From Sphingopyxis sp. BE259 (GTDB lineage Bacteria > Pseudomonadota > Alphaproteobacteria > Sphingomonadales > Sphingomonadaceae): DNA of 64,000 bases. The notes under the pieces were generated by a model. The model made no database searches, was not told the DNA's origin, and was given only the letters and a program-made list of their open reading frames with translations. The translations under genes were made by a program, and so were the position numbers. The DNA lies in NCBI RefSeq assembly GCF_031457495.1, contig NZ_JAVDWM010000001.1:496001-560000 (forward strand). The letters run 5' to 3'. This document shows positions 18,009 through 25,739 of this stretch, one piece after another (within the stretch, counting starts at the first letter, position 1; each line of letters starts with the position of its first letter).

Positions 18009-19019
18009 ATGCGCCGTCTTTTTTTTGCCGCCATGATCTTCCTTGTCATCGGACCGGTGCCGGGGACGGTGCAGCGTTTTCCCATCGACGACTTGACCCA
18101 GCGCGCTGCGGCGCGCCCCCTGATGTTCGCGGCGGAGGCAGGCGGGACGATGCGTTATGTGCGCGGCTGGCGTCTGGTCAGCCCCAACAGCCGCTTCGGC
18201 GGCTTTTCGGCGCTGGCGCGACCGGGGGCGGGGCAGTTCCAGCTGATCGGCGACAATGGCTATCACACACGGTTGACGGTGGACGCCCGCGGCGCGGTGG
18301 CAAAGGTCAGCATCCGCCCGCTGCCGACCCCCGACGGCCGCCGTGCAACCAAAGCCATGGCCGACACCGAAGCGCTGTTTATCGATCCGGTCAGCGGTCA
18401 CGCCTGGATCGCGCTGGAAGGGACCAATCAGATATGGCGGCTTGATCGCGGTCTCGGCGCGATCGAATCGCGCCGCCGCCTGCCTCCACCGCGCTGGCCG
18501 GCGAATCGCGGCGCCGAAGCGATGGCGCGGCTCGCCGACGGACGCACGCTGGTGTTTTCCGAAGACGCCGACGACGACCCGCGCGGGACGGCGGCGCTGC
18601 TCTACACGGGTGACCCGGCCGCGCCCGGACCGGCGCCGATCCGCTTTTTCTATGATTCGCGCGGCAAGGGGCTGGTGAGCGACGCCGCGGCGCTTCCCGA
18701 CGGGCGCGTCCTGCTCGTTCACCGGCGGCTTGGTTTCGACCCGGTGTTTACGACGATTGTCGCTGTCGTCGATCCCGCCAGCATCGCGCGTGATGCCGTT
18801 GTGCGGTCGCGAAAGATCGGCCGTGTTCCCCGGCCACTTGCCGAAAATTACGAAGGCGCCGCGGTGACGGTCGAGCGCGGGAGGACCTATTTGTGGCTGG
18901 TCGCCGACGATAATTTCAACCGCTGGCAGCGCAGCCTGTTGCTCCAGTTCGAGCTGACCAGTCTGCCGCGAAGGGAAATGCCGGACAGCAAAAAGGCCGC
19001 GCGGAAACCGGCGGCCTGA
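18009..19019 (+). CDS. Esterase-like activity of phytase family protein, secreted
   Basis: A 336-residue protein with an N-terminal signal/anchor (MRRLFFAAMIFLVIGPVPG). It belongs to the phytase-like beta-propeller group: WRLVSPNSRFGGFSALARPG, FQLIGDNGYHTRL, DTEALFIDPVSGHAWIALEG, NRGAEAMARLADGR and NYEGAAVTVERGRTYLWLVADDNFN match the usual blade order. Substrate unknown. Its last codons contain the terminator hairpin serving the convergent rpmB gene. Confidence 0.8.
   Translation: MRRLFFAAMIFLVIGPVPGTVQRFPIDDLTQRAAARPLMFAAEAGGTMRYVRGWRLVSPNSRFGGFSALARPGAGQFQLIGDNGYHTRLTVDARGAVAKVSIRPLPTPDGRRATKAMADTEALFIDPVSGHAWIALEGTNQIWRLDRGLGAIESRRRLPPPRWPANRGAEAMARLADGRTLVFSEDADDDPRGTAALLYTGDPAAPGPAPIRFFYDSRGKGLVSDAAALPDGRVLLVHRRLGFDPVFTTIVAVVDPASIARDAVVRSRKIGRVPRPLAENYEGAAVTVERGRTYLWLVADDNFNRWQRSLLLQFELTSLPRREMPDSKKAARKPAA
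18989..19017 (-). terminator. rpmB: rpmB terminator embedded in the 3' end of the convergent gene
   Basis: On the minus strand AGGCCGC (19017-19011) pairs with GCGGCCT (19000-18994), followed by TTTTTGC. It begins about 26 bp past the rpmB stop and lies wholly within the last codons of the phytase-like gene. Confidence 0.8.
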
Positions 19020-19043
19020 TTGCTTTTGGCGATTTGAAAGCGC

Positions 19044-19337
19044 TTAGGCGGTCTTTTCGGCCAGCTTTTTCGCGACTTCCTTCTTCACCTTGCGCGCCGA
19101 AGCCGACAGCTGGTCGTCGCTGGCCTTGACCAGCCAGTTGTCGAGGCCGCCATTATGTTCGACCGTGCGCAGGCCGTGGGTCGACACGCGCATCTTGACG
19201 CCCTTGCCCAGCGCGTCCGACAGCAACGTCACATTCTGCAGGTTGGGCAGGAAAGTGCGCTTGGTCTTGTTGTTGGCGTGGCTGACATTGTTGCCTACCA
19301 TGCGACCCTTGCCGGTCAGTTCGCAGATGCGCGACAT
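19044..19337 (-). CDS. rpmB: 50S ribosomal protein L28
   Basis: A 97-residue protein starting [20 protein letters not shown], the diagnostic L28 N-terminus, with [12 protein letters not shown] and [18 protein letters not shown] following. It is of the alphaproteobacterial length, with a C-terminal lysine-rich tail. It lies divergent from tadA with a 142-bp gap and converges on the phytase-like gene. Confidence 0.97.
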   Translation of the reverse strand: MSRICELTGKGRMVGNNVSHANNKTKRTFLPNLQNVTLLSDALGKGVKMRVSTHGLRTVEHNGGLDNWLVKASDDQLSASARKVKKEVAKKLAEKTA

Positions 19338-19416
19338 GCTGTTTGTCCTCGTACAAAAATTTCGGTTCGGCGTCCGGGCGCTTCCCGTGAAATCGGGGAA
19401 GGCAGGACCGGAGTGA

Positions 19417-19935
<519 letters not shown>

Positions 19936-19980
19936 ATACGAAGGTCTGCGTTTGGGTGGGAAGCGGACGTTTGCCATCTT

Positions 19981-20054
19981 CGTCATCCCGGACTTGATCC
20001 GGGATCCACGGCGGCGCTGAAGTCATGGACCCCGGATCAAGTCCGGGGTGACGA
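19981..20054. repeat. Family A palindromic repeat, copy 1
   Basis: CGTCATCCCGGACTTGATCC on the left is answered by GGATCAAGTCCGGGGTGACG on the right; the inner arm also palindromic (GGATCC). It fills the gap between convergent tadA and the sirtuin gene. Confidence 0.85.
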
Positions 20055-20093
20055 CAGGGGGGCAGCGACCGCAACCCTCGTTACCTGTCGCAG

Positions 20094-20798
20094 CTAATTC
20101 CCCAAAACCTCCTCCACCCATTCCGGCACCAGCACTCCCGCTGGCCCATGCCGTGCCTCGGCGAACCAATGGCTGCCTTGGCTTGGCTCCATATTCAGTT
20201 CCAGCGTCCGCGCCCCCGCCTGCCGCGCCTCGCGCACAAACCCCGCCGCCGGATACACCGCGCCCGACGTCCCGATCGATACGAACAGGTCGGCACGATT
20301 CAGCGCGTAGTAGATCTCGTCCATCCGGTACGGCATTTCGCCGAACCACACGATGTCGGGGCGCAGCGTTCCCGCCGCGCCGCACGCCAGACAGGCGGGG
20401 CGATCGAGCAGCGTTCCGGTCCATGGGCTCCGCGCGTCGCACGCGGTGCACCATGCGTTCAGATGCTCGCCATGCATATGGATCAGCCGTCTTGCCCCGG
20501 CGCGCTCGTGCAGATCGTCGACATTTTGCGTCACGATCAGCAATTCGCCCGGCCATGCGGCATCGAGCCGCGCCAGCGCGTCATGCGCGGCGTTCGGCAC
20601 CTTGGTCTGGATTGCCTCGCGCCGCATGTCATAGAATCGCAGCACCAGATCGGGGTCGCGCGCGAATGCCTCGGGGGTCGCGACATCTTCGACGCGGTGC
20701 TGTTCCCACAATCCGCCGCCGTCGCGAAACGTGTCGATGCCGCTTTCGGCGGATACGCCCGCGCCGGTCAGGATGACGATGTTCTTGATAGGGGGCAC
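20094..20798 (-). CDS. cobB: NAD-dependent protein deacylase (class III sirtuin)
   Basis: A 234-residue sirtuin. NAD-binding GAGVSAESGIDTFRD, TQNVDDLHERAG and HMHGE are intact. Four zinc cysteines occur as CTAC and CLAC. FYDMRRE carries the Tyr-x-x-Arg pair that marks class III sirtuins able to remove succinyl and malonyl groups. The start is a GTG at 20798. It is divergent from dapB, with a family B repeat in the shared upstream region. The name cobB refers to the sirtuin, not to the cobalamin gene of the same name. Confidence 0.9.
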   Translation of the reverse strand: MPPIKNIVILTGAGVSAESGIDTFRDGGGLWEQHRVEDVATPEAFARDPDLVLRFYDMRREAIQTKVPNAAHDALARLDAAWPGELLIVTQNVDDLHERAGARRLIHMHGEHLNAWCTACDARSPWTGTLLDRPACLACGAAGTLRPDIVWFGEMPYRMDEIYYALNRADLFVSIGTSGAVYPAAGFVREARQAGARTLELNMEPSQGSHWFAEARHGPAGVLVPEWVEEVLGN

Positions 20799-20805
20799 AC
20801 TAACT

Positions 20806-20894
20806 CCGTTCGTCCTGAGCTTGTCGAAGGACTGTCCTTCCTCTTATGGCGGTTTGGAACAAGTACGGCCCTTCGACAAGCTCAGGGCAAACGG
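20806..20894. repeat. Family B palindromic repeat, copy 1
   Basis: CCGTTCGTCCTGAGCTTGTC at the left end mirrors GACAAGCTCAGGGCAAACGG at the right end. It occupies nearly the whole gap between the divergent sirtuin and dapB genes. Confidence 0.88.
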
Positions 20895-20906
20895 GGATCA
20901 GGGGTC

Positions 20907-21641
20907 ATGACCAGCATCGGCATTATCGGCAGAGAAGGCCGGATGGGCGTCGCGCTCGCCGCGGCGATTGCGGAAGCGGGGCAGCAGCGCTGCGGAATCG
21001 ACAAGGGCGGCGACGTCCTGGAACTGGCTAGTGAAGCCGACGTCCTCGTCGATTTCTCGTCGCCCGCGGCGCTCGAAGCGACGCTGGACGCCTGCATCGC
21101 GTCGAAGAAGCCGGTCGTCATCGGCACGACTGGACTGGAGGAACGCCATCATTATCTGATCGACGATGCCGCCGCCGACATCGCGGTGCTCCAGACCGGC
21201 AACACCTCGCTCGGCGTCACGTTGCTCGCACATCTGGTGCGCGAGGCGGCGGCGCGGCTCGATCCCGAATATGACATCGAAATCGTCGAAATGCATCACC
21301 GGATGAAGGTCGATGCGCCCAGCGGCACCGCGCTGCTGCTAGGGCAGGCGGCCGCCGACGGACGCGGGATCGACCTTGCCGCGGCTTCCGAGCGCGGCCG
21401 CGATGGGGTCACCGGCGCGCGCGGGCGCGGTAACATAGGCTTTGCCAGCCTGCGCGGCGGCACCGTCGCGGGGGATCATGACGTGATCTTTGCCGGGCCG
21501 GAGGAAATGATCACTTTGTCGCACCGCGCCGAAAACCGCATGATCTTTGCCCGCGGCGCGGTGCGCGCCGCGCTGTGGCTGACCGGGCAACAGCCGGGGC
21601 GCTACATAATGCCGCAGGTGCTGGGGCTGCCCGACCGGTGA
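20907..21641 (+). CDS. dapB: 4-hydroxy-tetrahydrodipicolinate reductase
   Basis: A 244-residue enzyme of the lysine/diaminopimelate pathway that reduces HTPA with NAD(P)H. The Rossmann motif reads IGIIGREGRMG, and the catalytic signature MHHRMKVDAPSGTA is intact. ATG 20907 is chosen because upstream in-frame codons are merely translated palindromic repeat. Length is slightly shorter than the E. coli enzyme (273). The stop overlaps the GTG start of nth by 4 bp. Confidence 0.95.
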   Translation: MTSIGIIGREGRMGVALAAAIAEAGQQRCGIDKGGDVLELASEADVLVDFSSPAALEATLDACIASKKPVVIGTTGLEERHHYLIDDAAADIAVLQTGNTSLGVTLLAHLVREAAARLDPEYDIEIVEMHHRMKVDAPSGTALLLGQAAADGRGIDLAAASERGRDGVTGARGRGNIGFASLRGGTVAGDHDVIFAGPEEMITLSHRAENRMIFARGAVRAALWLTGQQPGRYIMPQVLGLPDR

Positions 21642-22294
21642 AAAAGGCCGATATTTTCGAATTCTACCGCCGCCTTGCCGAACTGAACCCGGCGCCCGAA
21701 ACCGAACTGGCCTATGGCAACACCTATCAATTGCTCGTGGCGGTGGTGCTGTCGGCGCAGGCGACCGACGTCGGGGTGAACAAGGCGACGCGGCGATTGT
21801 TCGCGGACGTGACGACGCCGCAGCAGATGATCGATCTGGGCGAAGATGGCCTGAAGGATCATATCAAGACGATCGGGCTGTTCAATGGCAAGGCGAAAAA
21901 CGTCATCGCGCTCTCCGAAATCCTCGTCCGCGATTTTGGCGGCGAAATCCCCGCCGACCGCGACACGCTGGTCGAATTGCCGGGGGTCGGGCGCAAGACC
22001 GCCAATGTCGTGATGAACTGCGCCTTTGGGGCGGAAACCTTTGCCGTCGACACCCATATTTTTCGCGTCGGCAATCGCACCGGCCTAGCGCCCGGCAAGA
22101 CCGTGCTGGCGGTCGAAAAGGCGCTGGAGAAAGGCACCCCCGGCCCGTTCCGCGTCGGCGCGCACCATTGGCTGATCCTTCACGGCCGCTACATCTGCAA
22201 GGCACGCACGCCGGAATGCTGGCGTTGCCCGGTGGTCGATCTGTGCCGGTTCAAACCAAAGACGGCGCCGCCGAAGGGGTGGCAGGCCGGTTGA
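21638..22294 (+). CDS. nth: Endonuclease III
   Basis: A 218-residue HhH-GPD DNA glycosylase/AP lyase for oxidised pyrimidines. The helix-hairpin-helix with catalytic lysine is LPGVGRKTANVV, the catalytic aspartate is in VDTHIFRVGNRTG, and the [4Fe-4S] cysteines follow the C-x6-C-x2-C-x5-C pattern (CKARTPECWRCPVVDLC). The GTG start at 21638, overlapping the dapB TGA, gives the usual N-terminus KKADIFEFYRRL; upstream starts extend into dapB. Confidence 0.94.
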   Translation: MKKADIFEFYRRLAELNPAPETELAYGNTYQLLVAVVLSAQATDVGVNKATRRLFADVTTPQQMIDLGEDGLKDHIKTIGLFNGKAKNVIALSEILVRDFGGEIPADRDTLVELPGVGRKTANVVMNCAFGAETFAVDTHIFRVGNRTGLAPGKTVLAVEKALEKGTPGPFRVGAHHWLILHGRYICKARTPECWRCPVVDLCRFKPKTAPPKGWQAG

Positions 22295-22313
22295 CCCGCT
22301 TCTTTTTCACAAA

Positions 22314-22476
22314 TGTCGGCTTTGGGGTGGGGAGCGGACGTTCCCCACCCTCGTCACCCCGGACTTGATCCGGGGTCCATGACCCCTTGCGCCGCGGCAA
22401 TCTTGAGAGGGCGCAGGGATCCCGGATCAAGCCCGGGATGACGAAAGTTTATGTCCGCTATCGGTCGAAAGCAGCC
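22314..22476. repeat. Family A composite repeat, copy 2
   Basis: The core palindrome (22352-22444: CGTCACCCCGGACTTGATCC ... GGATCAAGCCCGGGATGACG) is framed by TGTCGGCTTTGGGGTGGGGA on the left and TCGGTCGAAAGC on the right. The same about 163-bp composite recurs at 58470-58633, including the interior. It accounts for most of the nth to FAD-oxidase gap. Confidence 0.85.
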
Positions 22477-22491
22477 ACGCCAACACCTAAA

Positions 22492-22505
22492 TATAGTCTT
22501 GACTA
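22492..22505 (+). promoter_or_regulatory. Possible promoter/operator of the FAD-DSD1-TetR operon
   Basis: TAGTC and GACTA form a perfect inverted repeat around TT (22494-22505) and overlap a -10-like TATAGT (22492-22497), about 50 bp before the ATG at 22554. The operon ends with its own TetR gene, so this is a candidate autoregulatory site. The half-sites are short. Confidence 0.35.
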
Positions 22506-22553
22506 ACTTTTTGCCGCCGACCAGCGTCGTCGCGCGGGCGGCGGGAGAGAGGC

Positions 22554-23807
22554 ATGAGCTGGAGCAACTGGTCGGGCAGCGTCACCGCGGCGGCGCAAAT
22601 CGCCCGCCCGCATAGCGAGGACGAACTCGCCGCGCTCATCCGCAGTGCGCGCAAGCTGCGCGTTATCGGCGCCGGGCACAGTTTCATGCCGCTGTGCGAA
22701 TCGGACGAGCTGATTGTCAGCCTCGACGATCTGGCGGGCGAGATGCACAGCGCCGCCGATCGCCGGACCGCGCACATTCCGGCGGGGTGGAGTATCCGCC
22801 GACTGACCGCGGCGCTGTGGGACGAAGGATTGGCGCTGGCCAATCAGGGCGACGTCAATCCGCAGTCGCTCGCCGGGGCGATGGCGACCGGGACGCACGG
22901 CACCGGCGCCGATCTCGGCTCGCTCGCGACCTTTGCGCGCGGCTTCCGGCTGATCGGCGCCGATGGCGAGGCGCATTGGTGCGACGCCGTCACCAACCCC
23001 GACCTCTATCAGGCGCAGCGGCTGTCGCTTGGGCTGTTCGGGGTCGCGACCGAGATCGAGGTCGCGGTCGTCCCGGCCTTTTACCTCTCCGAACGGATCG
23101 AAAAGCGCCGCTGGGCCGAAGTCCGCGAAAGCTATGACGACCTCGTCCGTCAGCACCGCCACGTCGAATTCTGGTTCTTTCCGCACAGCGACGATGTGAT
23201 CCTGAAAACGCTCGACCCGTGCGATCCGTGCGACCCGCCGCCGACCACGACCGATATGGAGGAGGCGAGTTTTCGCCGCATTCTGAACATTTCGGCGCGC
23301 CTGCCCTTCCTCACCCCGACACTCCAGCGGCTGATGATGAGAAGCGGCATTTCAGGACGCCGCCGCGGTCCGGCGCATCTGGTCTTTCCGTCCGACCGCA
23401 ATCTGCGATTCGAGGAAATGGAATATGAAATGCCGCGCGCGGTCGGGCTCGACACGCTTGCCGAGGTTGTCGGCTGGATCCGTCGGAAACGCCTGCCCGT
23501 GACTTTTCCGTTCGAGTTTCGCACCGTCGCTGCCGACGACATCTGGATGAGCCCGATGAACGCCGGACCCGTCGCGGCGATTTCGATGCACCAATATGCC
23601 AAAATGCCGTGGCGAAACCTGTTCGCCGCGGCCGAGACGATCTTCCGCGGCCATGGCGGGCGGCCGCATTGGGCGAAACGCCACACGCTGACCCGCGCCG
23701 ATGTCGCGGCGCTCTATCCGATGGCGGGGCGCTACAATGCCGTCCGCCGCGCCGCCGACCCTGACGGCAAATTCCTCAACCCGCATCTCGAAAGCCTGTT
23801 CGCATGA
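22554..23807 (+). CDS. FAD-dependent D-arabinono-1,4-lactone oxidase-like oxidoreductase
   Basis: A 417-residue VAO-family flavoenzyme. The PCMH-type FAD domain is N-terminal (ARPHSEDELAALIRSA, then RVIGAGHSFMPL with the FAD-contacting HS, and GDVNPQSLAGAMATGTHGTG). The C-terminal ALO domain ends MAGRYNAVRRAADPDGKFLNPHLESLF, typical of sugar-1,4-lactone oxidases. A Pro/Cys/Asp stretch near residue 222 (DPCDPCDPPP) is an odd local duplication. A good ribosome site (GGGAGAGAGG) precedes ATG 22554. It is coupled to the next gene by ATGA. The substrate is unknown. Confidence 0.82.
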   Translation: MSWSNWSGSVTAAAQIARPHSEDELAALIRSARKLRVIGAGHSFMPLCESDELIVSLDDLAGEMHSAADRRTAHIPAGWSIRRLTAALWDEGLALANQGDVNPQSLAGAMATGTHGTGADLGSLATFARGFRLIGADGEAHWCDAVTNPDLYQAQRLSLGLFGVATEIEVAVVPAFYLSERIEKRRWAEVRESYDDLVRQHRHVEFWFFPHSDDVILKTLDPCDPCDPPPTTTDMEEASFRRILNISARLPFLTPTLQRLMMRSGISGRRRGPAHLVFPSDRNLRFEEMEYEMPRAVGLDTLAEVVGWIRRKRLPVTFPFEFRTVAADDIWMSPMNAGPVAAISMHQYAKMPWRNLFAAAETIFRGHGGRPHWAKRHTLTRADVAALYPMAGRYNAVRRAADPDGKFLNPHLESLFA

Positions 23808-24952
23808 CCACCGACCGCGACCTCCACGCGCATCTGATCGGCCAGCAAGGGTCGCGCGCCGACCTCAATACTCCGGTGCTGGTGCTCGACGTCGAGGCGC
23901 TTGATCGCAATATCACAGCGATGGCTGCGTTGGCGGCCAGCCAAGGCGTGGCGCTGCGGCCACATGCCAAGACGCACAAGAGCGTCGACATCGCCAAGCG
24001 TCAGATCGGCGCGGGCGCCGTTGGGGTGTGCTGCGCCAAGATTGGCGAGGCCGAGGCGCTGAGCGAGGGGGGCGTGACGGGCATCCTCATTACCTCGCCG
24101 GTCGCGGCGCCGCGCGCGATCGAGCGGCTCGCCGCGCTGGCGGCCCGCGCCGACGGCCTGATGGCCGTCGTCGATCATCCCGACGTCGCGGGGCGCATCG
24201 ATGCGGCTCTGGCGGCCGCCGACGCGCGGCTCGACGTGGTCATCGACATCGACCCCGGCATCGCGCGCACCGGCGTCGCCTCGTCGGAGGCGGCGGTGGC
24301 GCTGGCCACGACCATCGCCGCCGCGCCGAATCTCGAATATCGCGGGGTGCAATTCTACTGCGGATCGCAGCAGCATATTGAACACTATGCCGACCGCCGC
24401 GCTGCGATCGTCGAGCGTACCGCCTATCTGCAAAGCGTCATCGCGGCGCTGGCCGACGCTGGCTTTGCGCCGGGCATCGTTACCGGATCGGGCACCGGCA
24501 CTCACCGCATCGACCTTGACCTGGGCGTCTTCACGGAATTGCAGGCGGGCAGCTATGTCTTCATGGACAAGCAATATCTCGACTGCGACCTGACGGGCGA
24601 GGACGGCGAACCGCCGTTCGAAGTGTCGCTGTCGGTCGATGCGCGCGTGGTCAGCGCCAACCACAGCGGCCTCGTCACCATCGATGCCGGGTATAAATCG
24701 CTCTCGACCGATGGCGGCATCGCGGTGGTCCAGCGCGGCGCGCCCGAGGCTGCGTTTTTCGCCTTCATGGGCGACGAACATGCGGCGCTGATCGCCCCCG
24801 GCATCGGCGCGCTGCTGGCCCCCGGCGCCCCGGTCAGCCTGACCGTGCCGCACTGCGACCCGACAGTGAACCTCTACGACAGCTATCACGTCGTCGCGGG
24901 CGAGACGCTGGTTGATATCTGGCCAGTCAGTGCGCGCGGGCGGGCGCGATGA
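23804..24952 (+). CDS. DSD1-family PLP enzyme (D-threonine aldolase / D-serine dehydratase-like)
   Basis: A 382-residue fold-type III PLP enzyme. The PLP lysine is probably Lys56 in RPHAKTHKS. The C-terminal domain has PHCDPTVNLYD, matching the His-Cys-Asp metal site of D-serine dehydratases and related aldolases. Blocks LNTPVLVLDVEALDRNI, QFYCGSQQH and LDLGVFTELQAGSYVFMD are family-typical. Likely reactions are cleavage of D-threonine or related beta-hydroxy-D-amino acids, or D-serine dehydration. It overlaps both neighbours by 4 bp in a three-gene operon. Confidence 0.85.
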   Translation: MTTDRDLHAHLIGQQGSRADLNTPVLVLDVEALDRNITAMAALAASQGVALRPHAKTHKSVDIAKRQIGAGAVGVCCAKIGEAEALSEGGVTGILITSPVAAPRAIERLAALAARADGLMAVVDHPDVAGRIDAALAAADARLDVVIDIDPGIARTGVASSEAAVALATTIAAAPNLEYRGVQFYCGSQQHIEHYADRRAAIVERTAYLQSVIAALADAGFAPGIVTGSGTGTHRIDLDLGVFTELQAGSYVFMDKQYLDCDLTGEDGEPPFEVSLSVDARVVSANHSGLVTIDAGYKSLSTDGGIAVVQRGAPEAAFFAFMGDEHAALIAPGIGALLAPGAPVSLTVPHCDPTVNLYDSYHVVAGETLVDIWPVSARGRAR

Positions 24953-25605
24953 TCGCGGCGGACCGCGCACCTGCCATCAAGCGTCCGCCGCAACAGGATC
25001 GCGCGCATCTGACCCGCGAACGGTTGCTTGATGTCGCGGGCACGCTGCTGACCGAGGTCGGGATCGAGCGGATCTCGACCAATATGATCGCGGCGCGCGC
25101 CGGGCTGACGCCGCCCGCGCTCTACCGCTATTTCGGCGACAAATATGCGGTGCTGGAAGCGCTGGGGCGGCGGTTGATGGACCGGCAGAACGATGTGCTG
25201 GAGGGCTGGCTGGCGCGGCATGCCTCTGGCGGGATTGCGGCGATGGCCGACCATATCGGCGATCTCCTCGCGGAAAACGCCGCGGTGACGCGCGCCGAGC
25301 CCGGCGCAGTGTGGATCTTGCGCGCGCTCCACGCGTCGCCGCGGCTGGTCCATGTCCGGCTTGCATCGCATCGTCATGTGACCGATCGCTTGGCTGACGC
25401 TTGCGCGCAGCATCTTGCTGCACCCGACCGCCGGCCACTGTGGTCGCGGTTGCGGCTTGCGGTCGAACTCGGCTTTGCCGCCGACGAGATGCTGTACGAG
25501 GAAGATCGGGTTTCGGGGGCTGTTGTGCTGACCGATGTCGCAGCGATGTTGCGCGCGTCATTGCTCGAACTGACCAGTCCCCCTCCCGCGGGCGGGAGGG
25601 GTTAG
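24949..25605 (+). CDS. TetR/AcrR family regulator
   Basis: A 218-residue repressor. The N-terminal HTH is clear (TRERLLDVAGTLLTEVGIER, then TNMIAARAGLTPPALYRYFGDKYAVLEAL). The ligand domain is not recognisable. It closes the operon with the FAD oxidase and DSD1 genes and probably controls it. The last residues (SPPPAGGRG) are encoded by the start of a family D palindromic repeat, so the original C-terminus was probably elsewhere. Confidence 0.85.
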   Translation: MIAADRAPAIKRPPQQDRAHLTRERLLDVAGTLLTEVGIERISTNMIAARAGLTPPALYRYFGDKYAVLEALGRRLMDRQNDVLEGWLARHASGGIAAMADHIGDLLAENAAVTRAEPGAVWILRALHASPRLVHVRLASHRHVTDRLADACAQHLAAPDRRPLWSRLRLAVELGFAADEMLYEEDRVSGAVVLTDVAAMLRASLLELTSPPPAGGRG

Positions 25606-25672
25606 GGGAGGGCGTGTCCACCGATCCTGTGGAAACAAGCCCTCCCCCGACCCCTCCCGCAAGTGGGAGGGG
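25579..25672. repeat. Family D palindromic repeat, copy 2
   Basis: Two CCCTCCCGC/GCGGGAGGGG-type palindromes (25580-25600 and 25652-25672) flank an interior of GGGGAGGGCG ... CCCTCCCCC. The left arm encodes the last residues of the TetR gene and supplies its stop codon. Confidence 0.85.
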
Positions 25673-25739
25673 AGTAGAATGGCGCCTTGCCGCAAGCACG
25701 CTTCCCTTTCGGCGATCCACGCTTTAGAGGCGGGGGCAT

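Noticed and set aside
20094..20798. Assigning this cobB to cobalamin synthesis
   Set aside because: It is a sirtuin (GAGVSAESGIDTFRD, zinc cysteines), not cobyrinic acid a,c-diamide synthase.
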